This document shows, one piece after another, positions 20,848-34,200 of a DNA stretch of 64,000 nucleotides (position 1 is the first letter of the stretch; every line of letters begins with the position of its first letter). The translations under genes were made by a program, and so were the position numbers. Origin of the DNA: Strigops habroptila (lineage: Eukaryota; Chordata; Aves; Psittaciformes; Psittacidae); the NCBI RefSeq assembly GCF_004027225.2, contig NC_044301.2, forward strand, positions 21,160,223 through 21,224,222, given 5' to 3'. Below the pieces are notes generated by a model that did not search any database, was not told the DNA's origin, and was given only the letters and a program-made list of their open reading frames with translations.

Positions 20848-21395
20848 TGTCCTGGCTCAAGCCAGGCCACGATCAAGCCAATGTGACAGTACTGGGATGA
20901 AAACAGGGAACAAGGATGTCTTTACAAATAGATTAGAGAAGCTGGGAAGAGAGGAGACAAGGATATTTTTACAAATACATTAGAGAAGTTGGGAAAACAG
21001 GGAATGAGGATGTCTTTACATAAGTTAGGGAAATTGTGTAATCAGCAAACAGCACAGGAACAGAGATGGGTGTGCCTTCACAAAAAGAGTGTTATCAGCA
21101 AATAGCAAAATGTTGCAAAAAACTGCAAAGTTTAAGGCCGTGAAGTAAAGGGGGGTACATACTAAGGGGGAACATGTAGTAGGCATATCAGGAAGTCTGT
21201 ACCTTCTGAGTACCTTAACCAATGGGGAAAGGGAGGGGGGGTATGTGGCTGGGTGGATAGGGTTAAAAGAGGTTGCATCCTCTGACCAATTTGAGAGACA
21301 CTGCAAGGGAATGTCCCTGTGGACTCTGCCTTTATTCAAATAAAGTCATTAAAAGACTCCTCTGTCTCTTTTTTGGACATTAATTGGTGATTGCA
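20848..21395 (+). mobile_element. Solo LTR-like element
   Basis: The segment starts TGTCCTGGCTCAAGCC, contains repeated AGGATGTCTTTACA-like units, an AATAAA at about 21339-21344 and a T-rich end finishing TTGCA. That is LTR-like, but I find no matching target duplication and no second copy in the window, so the boundaries are guesses. Confidence 0.35.
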
Positions 21396-23160
<1,765 letters not shown>

Positions 23161-23253
23161 TAGGTACCTGCTTGGGCCGTCCCTGCAGGACGAGCAGCTC
23201 CCGCACCACCAGCAGCTGGCAGACGCAGTCCATGACGTGCCGCAGGGCTTCCC
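23161..23253 (-). pseudogene. TANGO6: Exon of TANGO6-like gene (candidate)
   Basis: Minus strand, ending at a good donor (AAGCAG|GTACCTAG). The frame reads EALRHVMDCVCQLLVVRELL and then VLQGRPKQ, an amphipathic helical segment. The acceptor side is uncertain, with AG dinucleotides near 23255-23275 and a TGA just upstream in this frame. The old provirus at 23296 begins immediately upstream of this exon. Name inferred from strand, order and helical-repeat character. Confidence 0.5.
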
Positions 23254-23766
23254 GGTGCCACGCTCACTCTGTTTCTGAAATACCCTGTTTAAAAAGATTC
23301 AAAGAAATCACTTCACAGTACACACTGTAAAGTAAAGCACAGGCCTTTATTGGAGCCGGGAGCACGTGGGGGTTCAAACCTCCATACACGTGTCCAAAGC
23401 ACAGTAAATTTCAGGGGTTTTTTTATACTTTACTTTTCCGTCTTGATATAATTTTATCTAAAGCATCCACATATACAATTCGGTAAGTTACATAACTGTA
23501 GTTCTCTTATCCTACTGCACACTTGGGTTAGGGCTACAACGACAGTCTATTGGTTAGTATTAATCAGGATTCTTACAGGTGTTTACCTTTTAGCTTTAGT
23601 ATTATTGATCACCTGCTAATACGTGCAAGCTTCGTGCTTAGTTCTTCGTTCAAATTGTTATCATATCTTGCCATTAGGGATGTCTCTGCTTAGAAGCAAT
23701 TTACGGAAGCAGGTGCAAGCTGTCTACAGGCCCGAATTCTAACGCAGAATGGGCTTCTCACCAGAA

Positions 23767-23858
23767 GGGCAGGTTCCCACCCGCAGAGGGGCCCCCTGCT
23801 AAGTGAGCAGTAGGGCAGTTCCCCACCCGCAGAGGGGCCCCCTGCTAAGTGAGCAGTC
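23767..23858 (-). repeat. 46-bp tandem duplication in the 3' LTR
   Basis: Two 46-bp units (23767-23812 and 23813-23858), each containing CCGCAGAGGGGCCCCCTGCT, stand side by side. The 5' LTR has one. This lies in U3, where enhancer duplications are common in retroviruses. Confidence 0.85.
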
Positions 23859-23929
23859 GTGTTTAAGCGCTAAGTCCATACTCATGCTAAAAAGTAATGT
23901 TATTTCAACTAAGGCCTAATGGCTTGGTC

Positions 23930-26140
23930 TCAATATCCCTCCTTTTCCTTAAAATTGTGCAAATTCTTTTGCACAGTCCATAGTATGTACACTTGTTGAG
24001 CTACCGTACGAACTTTCCACCACATCCACAAATTAACAATTGTTAATAAAGCCGTAGTCAGTAGTAGCACAAGAACGGGGCAGACCAGAATATTAAAAAG
24101 TTGAGTTGCTGTAGGAGATTGCCATTTTGTCCCTACCAAGAAAATTTCCCACCAGTGTTCTCCAGTTTTCTTGGTGTTGGTGATGATTTTTTAAATTTCT
24201 TCTACATTATGTTTAACAGTCCATACTGCTTGGCGGGAAGTTTCATTAACCTTCTGTATCATCTTCTGACGATCTGGGTGATACAACGTTTTCTTTAGCA
24301 TTTCTATTTTCATTCCAATTTGTAGGACAGGTATATCGTGGTATAACACATAGTTATCTTGTATTAGTTGGTTAGTAGTTACAGGGATGGTGTAGTTAAA
24401 ATAACATCCAATGATTTGGGTAAAATTACACACACAAAAGTTAGTAGCGTTTGTTTCTTCAATACAGCTATCAATTGTTACATTCTCACACGCGGTTCTT
24501 ATACAAGCACATCCCTTTCCAATATAATACACTTGGGAGCTTACATGAGTGACAGGGGTCATTTTGAAAATGCAAGTGCTGTCCTCGGCATCGAGACAGA
24601 GATCTTCATTTTCAGTTATAGCATTTTCACAGATAAACCCTAACTGTTCTCTTGGGGTACATGCCTCTGTACTTATAGTTTGCCAATTTTGGGTCTTAGT
24701 GTTAAATCTTGTCCATACGTTGTGGCCCATCGGTCTCACTACAATGTCCCGGTGTATGGTCCCTAGAGACAATACAGGAAATATGTCTAATATTTTGGCA
24801 TATTCAATTGTCAATACAAAAGCAGTAATTTCTCTTTGAAATGGGTTATATGTAAAATTTACTAGTTTCCACCATGCTTGATATGTTTTCTCGAACTCTG
24901 TGGTAGTATGATTTCTAGTAATAATTGTTCGTACCTCTTGTGGCAAAAGTCCTGTTTCTCCTTCCCTAATAATAGCCGCTGCAAGAGACTGTAACCAAAG
25001 TTGTGACTGAATACAGCTTAAAGCTAGGGACACTTTTCCTTGCAAATTCCCTATGAAGTTAGTAATGTGATACAGGTCCTGGGAGATGTGTTCTGCTAAC
25101 ACTGTTGTAAGATCACTTACCAACTGCTGTGTTTCAGCAATGATAAGGAGAGATGATCTGAGCGGAATTTCTAGATTTCCTAACTCTGAGGTGACTGTAC
25201 TTAATTTATTTACTAAGGTTTCCTGATCGATGGAGTTTTAAGACTCCCATTCCTGATCCGAACCATCCCGTCAAATCCCTTCTATGTCTAGTATGGGGTA
25301 TTCTAGATTGAATCCAGGTTCCCCATCCTATAAGGCTTTGGTTAATAAAAGGTTTACATTCCGATTTTATGGTCGAGATATCGGCTTGTAGCCTTACCAC
25401 CACTTTCTTTAAAGAGTATTTGGGGTCTAGCATCAATTTTTGTTCATTTGATTGCCTTACCACATAAGGTCCTGCAAATGAGGGATTGTGATATTTGACA
25501 GCACATTCTGAAGGGGAGAAGTCTGTAGGGGAGAAGGGAGTAGGTGTGGTGAGTGTGGTGACTTCCACTCTCAGCCTGAGTACTTTTCCATCCAGTCCTT
25601 GTGTCCAGTTAAATTCTAGAACATGTGGTTCAGTTACTGTAAGATTAAGTTGGCAGGTTTCTCAATCAGAACAGCTAGCTAAAATTTGATTTTGTCCTAT
25701 TCGAGTTATTGCAAACTCAGGGATATAAAGTTTAGGATAGGATACGTCTCCATATCTTTGTGCGCATATCTGGATTTGGGTGTTATTATTAACAGATATT
25801 GTTGGGGTGTATTCCTCTAAGGGAGGTCTGACAGGTATCTCTTGAATATAATTTCCAACCACGTATTGTAAATAAATGGTCTCTTCTATCCTTCCCCCGA
25901 GGGAAAGACTGTGAGTAGTTAAGTGACCGTCGATGGTCAGGTAAGTATCCATAACCTCACCCTCTCTATCTGTATTATGCAGTCCACCTACATTGTGTTT
26001 TATATCAAGATGTTTCCTACATACCTTGGAAGTCTTGGCAATTCCCAGATTACAAAGATGAATAAATTTACCACCGTAAACGCACAGAAGTGGATCCAAT
26101 AAGCTCTGCTTTCCATGTCGCGGTAGACTTCTCTGGTGCA
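23930..26140 (-). pseudogene. env: Unusual envelope gene: short surface part, long transmembrane part
   Basis: Signal-like start near 26120 (FCAFTVVNLFIFVIW). The surface part runs to a furin-type RHRR near 25280 with at least one in-frame stop (about 25662). A glycine-rich fusion-peptide-like stretch (WFGSGMGVL) follows, then a stop or frame shift, then a long ectodomain (25123-24191) with many cysteines (CACIRTAC, CVCNF) and N-glycosylation sites, a stop, and a membrane anchor (VCPVLVLLLTTALLTIV) with a short tail ending at 23930. The transmembrane part is about 450 codons, longer than the surface part. I see no CX6CC or gamma-type immunosuppressive segment, so it differs from normal gammaretroviral Env. 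Confidence 0.65.
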
Positions 26141-27110
26141 GGGGCTTTCTTTATCTTGGAGTAGTGCAGCCAAGTGGTTATCCCGTGAGCTTTCACTGCA
26201 GTGTATGTCGCCAGGAGTGTCTGGTACGGTCCTTTCCACTTTTCACCTAATGTGAAGGATTTAATGTAAATCCAGTCTCCCAGCTTAACGTCATGTAATG
26301 GGTGATCAAGACCTCTTGATCGAGTGTCCATTACCTGTTTGTTAATATTCAATAAGTTGTTTACCTAATTCTATAATGTAATCTCTCACATACCCTTCTC
26401 CCGCCTGATTTAAATCTTCCCCTTGATATTGTACAGTATACGGTTGTCCATAAAGCATTTCAAAAGGGCTTAGTTTCTCTTTTAATCGCGGTTTAACCCT
26501 TATCCGCAACAAGGCTAGAGGTAATGCTTGACTCCAGTTTAAATTAGTTTCTTGACAAATCTTTGCTAATTGTTGTTTAATCAAATGATTCATTTTCGCT
26601 ACCTGTCCACTAGCCTGTGGTCGATAAGGGGTATGTAGCTGCCAATCAATTCGTAATATCTGACTGATTCGCTGTACAATTTGTGCACAAAAATGAGTAC
26701 CTCTATCTGAGGATATGGTTGCTGGCACTCCAAATCTGGGGATTATTTCATTAAGGAGCACCTTATTTACTTCTCGAGCCTTGTTGCTCCGTGTTGGAAA
26801 AGCTTCTGGCCAGCCAGAGAAGGCATCTGTTAGTACCAAAAGGTACCTGTACCCTCCTTTTCTGGGTAATTCAGAGAAATCAATTTGCCACTGTTGTCCA
26901 GGGACATTGCCCTTCCCAATCGCCCCTAAACTGGGTTTACTAGTAGTCTGGGGGTTATTACGGAGACAGAGTTTGCATTGTTTTGTTATTTGTGTTACTG
27001 TGGTGTATAGGTTACGTCCCACTATTCGTCTCCTTAAACTATTATATAGGGCGTCTGCTCCCCAGTGCGTCTTATTATGTTCTTCTTGAACTATTTTCCA
27101 TAATATTCAT
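26068..27110 (-). pseudogene. pol: Integrase domain, catalytically altered
   Basis: A zinc-binding-type CKLC segment near 26975 is followed by the core: QIDFSEL (first D), SSDRGTHF (second D) and SGQVAKMN, where the third catalytic residue, normally glutamate, is alanine. A C-terminal domain with DWIYIKSFT and WKGPYQTLL lies in another frame (26352-26068). The frame change near 26345 and the lost glutamate mean no active integrase. The gamma-type SGQV motif places this pol with gammaretroviruses. Confidence 0.8.
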
Positions 27111-27971
27111 TCTGGCACTACTATTTGTCCTTCAGGAAGAACATACATTTTATCTTTAAGTTGTGCCTTTAAATCCTGAGCTAGTTTAAAATCTTCCTTT
27201 GAATAAGAAATTTCAGAATTAATACTTACTATCTTTCCGTCTGGTATTATGGCCAATAGGTTTACCTCTCCTTCTTCTGCCACTCTTTTTGCCTCTAAAT
27301 CTGCCAGTCGGTTCCCTTTTTCCTGATCCGTGTCACCCCTTTGGTGTCCTCTGCAGTGCATCACTGCCACTCGATTCGGCAATCTTATAGCTTCAAGAAG
27401 CCTCAATATCTCTGCAGAGTGCTTGATTTGTTTTCCATGAGACATCAAAAGCCTGCGGCTCTTTCCACACAGCCCCGTGGGCATGAACTACTCCAAATGC
27501 GTATTTTGAGCCTGTCCAAATATTAATGTCTCTTCCATTGGCTAATTCTAGCACTCTTGTTAGAGCAATAATTTCGGCTTTTTGCGACAATGTTCCTGCT
27601 GGGAGGGCTCGGGCTTCAATGGTTCTCTGAGTAGTGGTTACAGCATATCCTGCTTTCCAAACCCCATTTTTAACAAAGCTGCTTCTGTCAGTGAACCAGG
27701 CTTCTGTTTTCGGCAAGGGTTCTTCTTTTAAATCAGGCCGGCTTGAGTAAGTGGCTTCGATGGTTTCTAGGCAGTCATGAGTTACCAGTTCCCTGATTGC
27801 TGCGGCATTGCTGAGAAAAGAGGCTGGGTTGACAATATTAGTAGTGACTATATCTACATCATCTGGTTCTACCAATATCGCTTGGTACTTAAGGAACCGA
27901 GAGGGAGACAGCCAGTGCCCCCCTTTTTGTTCCAGTACCGCAGATACGGTATGCGATACCAGGATAGTCAT
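27107..27971 (-). pseudogene. pol: RNase H region, catalytically altered
   Basis: It follows the RT connection (LSPSRFLKYQAIL). WFTDRSS stands where TDGSS is usual, AEIIALTRVLEL keeps the glutamate, and IWTGSKYAFGVVHA has glycine in place of the second catalytic aspartate. Two overlapping frames (27971-27393 and 27484-27107) show a frame shift. The enzyme would be inactive. Confidence 0.8.
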
Positions 27972-28222
27972 CCTTTGCCCTATAGTGAATTTTCAAGCTT
28001 CCTGGATGTTTAGGACCACGGCTGCTACTGCCCGTAAGCATCCAGGCCATCCTTTGCTTACTTCATCTAGTTGCTTTGGGAAGTAAGCTACAGCTCTTTT
28101 ATAGGGTCCTATATTTTGAGCTAGGACCACGAGGGCTATGCCTTGTCTCTCATGTAAAAATAACCAAAAGGGTTTGGTGACGTCTGGCAGTCCGAGGGCT
28201 GGGGCCCTCATTAATGCCTTCT

Positions 28223-28788
28223 TGTCCTGGGTTCAGCTACAGCAGTCATTTTTCTCCTTCTTAGTAGCTGGCGCAGTGCTGTGTTTTTTAACTTTCAGCC
28301 TGGGAACAACGCTGATAACACTGATGTTTTTAGTTGTTGCTAAGTAATGTTTACTCCGACCAAGGACTTTCTCAGTCTCATGCTTTGCCAGGGAGGAGGG
28401 GAAGCCGGGAGGAAGCAGAGACAGGACACCTGACCCAAACTGGCCAAAGGGGTATTCCATACCATGGCACATCATGCCCAATATATAAACCGGGGGGAGT
28501 TACCCGGAAGGCCAGATCACTACTTGGGTCGGGCTGGGTATCGGTCGGCGGGTGGTGAGCAATTGTATCCTCTCCCCTTGTTATTTCCCTTATCATTATT
28601 ATCATTGGTGGTAGCAGTAGTGGTTTGGTATTATTCCTTAGTTACTGGACTGCTCTTATCTCAGTCCGTGGGAGTTACATTCTTCCGATTCTCCTCCCCA
28701 TCCCTCCGGGAGCGGGGGGAGGAAGAAGAGGGGGAGTGAGCGAGCGGCTGCGTGGTTCCGAGTTACCGGCTGGGCTCAAACCACGACA
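28223..28788 (+). mobile_element. Solo LTR inserted in the old provirus's pol (copy 1 of 3)
   Basis: 566 bp from TGTCCTGGG to CACGACA with a perfect 5-bp duplication CTTCT (28218-28222 and 28789-28793). It splits the RT from its connection region. Two more copies, in opposite orientation, are at 35765-36341 and 43595-44163. Minus-strand orientation would give TGTCGTGGTTT as the start. Coding direction of the parent element is unknown. Confidence 0.9.
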
Positions 28789-29640
28789 CTTCTTTAATTC
28801 ATTAAATGCCCATTTTGTTTCCCCAGTCCACTGTAATTCCCTCGTTTCTGTTTGCAGCAATTGGCATAGGGGTTTTACTAATATACCATAATTATCGATC
28901 CAGAGTTGACACCAACCTGTCATCCCAAGAAACGTCTGAAGTTCCTCAGGTGTCCTGGGTTGAGGGGTTTGGCTGATCGTTTCTTTGCGTTCTTGTCCTA
29001 ATTTTGGCTGCCCCCCTGAGACCTCATACCCCAGGTAGGTGACTTCTTGCTTCATTATTTGTGCCTTTTGCTGAGATACTTTATATCCTTTAAGTCCGAG
29101 AATATTTAACAGGCTTACCGTCCATTCCCTACAGCTGTTTAAGGTTTCGGTGGCTATCAACAGGTCGTCCACATATTGGAGCAAAACTCCTTCCCCAGCG
29201 GGTGCCGTCCAGTCCTCAAGGTCTCTTGCCAGTTGGTTTCCAAATAATGTTGGGCTACTTTTGAAGCCTTGGGGTAACACGGTCGAGGTGAGTTGGGACT
29301 TCCAACCTGACTCCAGATTTTCCCATTCAAAAGCAAACAATTTTTGGCTCTCTGGCTCCAAGGGCAGGCAGAAGGCGGCATCTTTTAAGTCTAAAACAGT
29401 AAACCAAACAAGATTCTCTCTTAGTTTTGTTAACAAAGTATAAGGGTTGGCCACGACGGGATAAAGGTCTTCTATTATTTTATTGATAGCTCTTAGGTCT
29501 TGTACTAATCGATAACTTTTCCCATCCAGTTTCCAGATTGGCAGAATGGGGGTGTTATATTCAGATTCACATTCTACTAAAAGGCCAAATTTGAGAAAGG
29601 AATCTATTACAGGTTTAATTCCTGTCTTCTAGTTTGAGGG
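28789..29640 (-). pseudogene. pol: Reverse transcriptase domain
   Basis: Minus-strand frame with the RT fingers-palm: VLDLKDAAFCLPL, LPQGFKSSPTLFGN, and the catalytic LLQYVDDLL intact, then GYEVSGGQPKLG and the connection near NELKK, where the solo LTR at 28788 cuts the frame. The part upstream of 29454 is out of frame. Gammaretroviral type by the YVDD and FAFEWE motifs. Confidence 0.85.
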
Positions 29641-30172
29641 GGTATTGTTTGATTCTTACCAGATGTGTCCTGGGCTTCAGTCTTACTTGGATCGGTTTGG
29701 CATGCTTTGCCTTACATGGTATTCCGTTGGCCCACACTCCTGGATAGACTTGATCCAAGATGTCCAAGGGGACCTGCTTTGTTACCTGTGGCTGGATTAG
29801 AGCTAAACTTAATATTTCGATTAATTGGTCATCTCTAATTTGTATTTCACCATTTTTAAACTTGATCTCTGCTTCCAATTTTTCTAATAGATCCCTTCCT
29901 AATAATGATTTTGGGGCATTTGGCATATATAAAAATTTGTGCGTTCCTATCATTTTATCCATTTTATATTGGAGAGGTTGCATGTATGGTACCTTCTGTC
30001 ACTGGCCTGTCGCCCCAATCACATTTAAAGATTCATTATAGATCAAAGCTAATTGGTGATTTAACACAGAAAATGTAGCTCCAGTGTCTACTAGAAATTC
30101 TACATTTGTGTCTTCTTTCCCCAGCTTCATTATAACCAGGGGATCAGCCGGGGTTCGACCCTCTGGTCCCCC
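29641..30172 (-). pseudogene. pol: Protease domain and start of RT
   Basis: After the gag stop (TAG 30173-30175) the frame continues with FLVDTGATFSVLN, the aspartic protease active site (DTG), then NAPKSLLGRDLLEKL, typical of the protease C-terminus, and the start of RT (RIKQYPLKLE). A stop-bounded piece is open at 29983-29615. Position after a gag TAG fits stop-codon readthrough as in gammaretroviruses. Confidence 0.75.
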
Positions 30173-31758
30173 CTATTCTATTTCTAATTCAGCAAGGCGT
30201 GAGAGGTGTCCCTCCTCCCTCCTCAGTTTGGGACACTGCCTTTTCCAGTGCCCTTCCTGTTTAGAAAAAGCACACTGATTAGCCCCTACCCTATTATTAG
30301 GGGCCCTTGTTTTACGACCCTGAAAGCAATCTTTCCATGTACCTCGAGTTTTTCCATCTCCCTGATAGTTTCCTTTCCCTAAGGCTGCAATGGTCGCATG
30401 AGTAATTGTTCGACTTAATTTTTTCCTTTCATTACTGTCTCGGTTGTGGTACACCCTCCATGCTTCCTCAATAAGCTTTTCGATATCTTTCTGGTCCTCT
30501 GCTCTAAGTTTTTGTAGTTTCTTTCTAATATCATCTGAGGATTGTCCTAGAAAGAGGGATATCAGCTGCTGCCTTCCCTGGTCTCCGGAGGGGTCCATGG
30601 TAGTATATTTTCGCATTGCCTCCCGCAATCTATCCAAATATTCTGTAGGAGTTTCACCTGTGTTTTGTTTGACAGCATATAAAGCTCCCCAATTCACGGA
30701 CTTAGGAATTGCGTGCTCCAATCCAAATGCAATCCATGTTTGATATCTTTTGAGAAGTTGATAATGGTTGGGGTTATTATAACCCCATTGTGGTTTAGCT
30801 GTAGGGACATAATCGTCTGCATTTCCCTGCAACATTTGTGCAGCGATTAATGCCTAACATGGGTTCTGGCGGCTTTAAGTGCTAGTTCCTTTTCAGTTTC
30901 TGTGAGTGCATCTAACATTAAATCAATATCGTCCCAATCCGGGTCTAGGGCTTTAGTGAAGGTTTTGAATTTTTTTGCTATGCCTGCAGGATCATCTCTA
31001 TAAGTCCTTGCTATTGATTTCCAACTTTCTAAGTCTCCCATAGAGAAATTAAACTTTAGTTCCATGGGTCCCTCAGGTCCCGCAGCTTCCCTAAGCGGGG
31101 CTTGTATCATGCCCTTATCTTTTACTCTGGGTGAGGCCGATCAAGCTCGCAGCTTAGCCCGTGTCCTCCCGCTTAGCGGCGAAAAAGACGGTGGGGGGGA
31201 GTTTTGTTGCCTTCCCCTCTCCTTTCGCACCTCACGCTCCGGAGAAGGGGGAGGAGTTGATGCTTTTTCTGCAGTTTCCCTGGGGCTAACAAAATCTTCT
31301 AACATTTCCTCAGGCCCCCCCCCTCCTTGTATTTCAAGCACCTCTGGCCTATAGAGCATGATGAGCAACACCAATTTCCCTACTCCTTGCTTTTTATTCT
31401 CTCTTTCTAGAGTTAATACAAATGGATCCTTGGGTGCTATGTTTATGCCACACTCTTTCTGCCACTCTGGATGTTCCCGGAGTGTGAAAAACATATCTGC
31501 GTAAACGACTTCATCCCACTTTCCTTCCCTTTGTAAGGAAAGCATTAACTCTAACATCATATCATAGTTTAAGGATCCATTTTCTGGCCGGTTTTCTCCC
31601 CCTTCCGATTTATACAACGGCCACCACCGGTTACAATATTTTATCAAGGTCTTTTTGCTCGTGATTCCTCCTGGGGGATCCCCAATTTCCTTCCAGTGTG
31701 TTAAGATGCATCCCAGGGGACTTTTAAGCATTAAATTTCGACTTTCCTGGTTTCCCAT
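30173..31758 (-). pseudogene. gag: Gag, broken into three frames
   Basis: Matrix begins MGNQESRNL (31758), with LKSPLGCILTHW and WWPLYKSEG as in gammaretroviral Gag. A proline-rich linker near 31250 lacks a clear PPPY. Capsid pieces follow in other frames (31110-30847: FSMGDLESWKSIARTY; 30835 on: QTWIAFGLEHAIPK and a major-homology-like segment TPTEYLDRLREAM). Nucleocapsid has one zinc knuckle with the first cysteines altered (CAFSKQEGHWKRQC). It ends at a TAG. Several frame shifts make it non-functional. Confidence 0.8.
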
Positions 31759-32547
31759 TTTTACTTGCTTTGCTGACTACCCACCTTACTGATTCTTCAC
31801 TTCATTTTCTCAACAGCAATATACCTTAATTACTTCCACAAACCTATACTTTTCTTCCCATTCAGACCAAATTCCACACCCTGTGCAATAAAAATCCCAT
31901 TCAAATTTTACCCACAACTTTTTGTTACACCGGATACAACTTAGAACGAAATTTGGCTTACATTCAGTCTCAACCTAATACATATACTTTTCTTTTTGCT
32001 TCGTCCGTCTCTGGCTGTTTCCCTCGTGGGAGAACAGAACCGTGGATCAGAACTCCGCACTCACTTCATACCTAATTGTACATCTCACACATAAGTTCAC
32101 TCATTCCATATCATGCAGTTATATTTTAATAACTATTTTTTGTTCCAGACGTTATTCAACAGATACAGGGTACCGAATTCGAAGGCTTAAAACAAATCCA
32201 TATGTAATAAGTTAGGAGGCTGATAACAATAGCTAAGATTGCACAAATTCCACCCTCTATCCATATACGTGCAAGCGGGACTTTAACCCACAATCCACAC
32301 AACAATGGGGACTCTAACCCCGAGCACCCATATACCGCTAGCAGGTCAGTGCTGCAATACCCAGCGTACGACTTATGAGTAACCCAGAACCACAAAGTAA
32401 GGTAGCGCTTTGAAGTTGCGTACCTGTCTCAGGGTCTTGTCCATTCCTGCGATGATCCAACAGAGACCGGGGAGTCTCTCCAGAGTATTCTCCAGGGGCG
32501 CCCTGAGGGTCCCCGGCCCTGGAGGGTCTCACAGCCAAACGGAGAGC

Positions 32548-32565
32548 CTCCTGGCTGGCTCGCCA
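32548..32565 (-). other. Primer binding site-like sequence
   Basis: TGGCGAGCCAGCCAGGAG on the minus strand follows the 5' LTR by a few bases. The TGG start and position fit a primer site; I cannot name the tRNA. Confidence 0.6.
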
Positions 32566-33433
32566 ACTTGATTCAAAGAAATCACTTCACAGTACACACT
32601 GTAAAGTAAAGCACAGACCTTTATTGGAGCCGGGAGCACGTGGGGGTTCAAACCTCCATACACATGTCCAAAGCACAGTAAATTTCAGGGGTTTTTTATA
32701 CTTTACTTTTCCATCTTGATATAATTTTATCTAAAGCATCCACACATACAATTCAGTAAGTTACATAACTGTAGTTCTCTTATCCTACTGCACACTTGGG
32801 TTAGGGCTACAACGACAGTCTATTGGTTAGTATTAATCAGGATTCTTACAGGTGTTTACCTTTTAGCTTTAGTATTATTGATCACCTGCTAATACGTGCA
32901 AGCTTCGTGCTTAGTTCTTCGTTCAAATTGTTATCTTGCCATTAGGGATGTCCCTGCTTAAAAGCAATTTACAGAAGCAGATGCAAGCTGTCTACAGGCC
33001 CCAGTTCTAATGCATTGCTTATCATGCCTCACCAGAAGGGCAGTTCCCCACCCACAGAGGGGCCCCCTGTTGAGTGAGCAGTCATGTTTAAGTGCTGAGT
33101 CATACTCATGCTAAAAAGTAAAGTTATTTCAACTAAGGCCTAATGGCTTGGTCTCAAAAACAAACCCCAGAGTGGTGAGGACAGCTCGGCCGCTGGCATT
33201 AAACCCACTGGTCCCAACTGTGTGCTGGGCCCCCTCCAGCCCCTCGCCAGGCTCCCATCTATTCCCTTACATGAGGATTAACACGCATGGCATGGGAGCT
33301 GCCACTGGGAGCCATGGAGCTCCAGCCATAGGGCATGGAGAGCTGGCTCAGGCTAGGCTGGTGACCCAGGTACTGGGTGCCCACACCAGCACTAATGGCA
33401 CAGGGGGAGTGGGAGGAGAGGGGACCCACAGAC

Positions 33434-34064
33434 CTCGCTGTAGGTGGCAGGTCCATGGCCCAACAGGCAGAGGCTGGCAAGGAGGCCAAGATGGCGGGCA
33501 AGGAGCGGAGCACCCAACACAGGGTACTGGGCCAGCTTGGACAGGGCGATGGCATGGAGCCGGGCCCTGCTGGTGGCCGGCGGTGCCGGGGGCGGCACGG
33601 GCCCAGCCCCACGGCGCCTCACAGCGCCCGCCCCACCGCCTGGCCCTGCACCACGCTCAGCGTGTCGGCACTGGGTGGCAGAGCGGCCCCAGGCCCGGCC
33701 CCGCGGGCAACGGGAACGGCGGCGAGCGCGGCCGCTCCTTCAGGTACAACAACAGCACCAGCAGTGCGCAGGCAGCGGCCCAGCACAAGTCAGCCTCACC
33801 CACCACCCCGGCAGCTAGCGCAGGGGCCCTAGCCAGGACGGCATGACGCAGGCCACGCAGCGCCGCCCAGCCCAGCGCCCACCGCAGCTGCTCCTCTAGT
33901 GCTGACACATTGCTGCGCAGCGTCTCCAGTCGCAAGGCGCTCACCGGACCCAGCGGGCGGCCATAGCAACAGTTCCAGCTCCACGCTCCCACTCCGACTC
34001 CATACCGCCCGCCCACCAACTTGGGGAGGCCGCAAAGAAGCGGTGCACAGCTCGCCACCGCCAT
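33434..34064 (-). pseudogene. TANGO6: First exon(s) of TANGO6-like gene
   Basis: ATG at 34064 in a GC-rich region. Early residues include LRSNVSALEEQLRWALG and LLVLLLYLKER, which match my recollection of the TANGO6 N-terminus in pattern. Later, in other frames, come SADTLSVVQGQ and ALSKLAQYPVLGAPLLARHL. At least two frame changes occur near 33650 and 33610. A donor GAG|GTCTGT lies at 33434. TANGO6 follows CDH1 in the same orientation in vertebrates, as here, which is the strongest support. Confidence 0.55.
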
Positions 34065-34200
34065 CTTGGGGTAGTCGGGCGCGGAGGCAAAGCCATGCCG
34101 CCCGCCGCCATCTTGGGCAGGGCAGAAGGAGGCGGTAGCCTAAGGGACCTGCTACGGTGGGGTGGTGGTAGTTGTGCGTGGTGTAGGTGATGTCGCTCCA
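34040..34200 (-). promoter_or_regulatory. GC-rich promoter region with two CGCCATCTTGG motifs
   Basis: CGCCATCTTGG at about 34060 and GCCGCCATCTTGG at about 34105 resemble YY1 sites of housekeeping promoters. They surround the ATG of the TANGO6-like exon, and the region is CpG-rich, suggesting an original CpG-island promoter. Confidence 0.45.

Larger units (their letters stand above)
23296..33156 (-). mobile_element. Old provirus with gamma-like pol and unusual env
   Basis: The 3' LTR is 23296-23932 and the 5' LTR 32569-33156. Flanks AAAA on both sides suggest a 4-bp duplication. The primer site at 32548-32565 reads TGGCGAGCCAGCCAGGAG on the minus strand; I do not know its tRNA. Order on the minus strand is gag (31758-30173), pro-pol (30172-26068), env (26140-23930), then a polypurine tract before 23932. 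LTRs differ by several substitutions and one 46-bp duplication, so it is older than the other proviruses. It lies in an intron of the TANGO6-like gene in the same orientation. Confidence 0.9.

Noticed and set aside
20848-21395. Complete solo LTR with target duplication
   Set aside because: LTR-like signals are present, but the flanks do not match, so I kept it only as a low-confidence LTR-like element.
33148-33846. 232-codon plus-strand open frame in GC-rich DNA
   Set aside because: It opposes the TANGO6-like exon, is low in complexity and rich in G, A, P and R as expected for a GC-rich shadow frame, and shows no domain.
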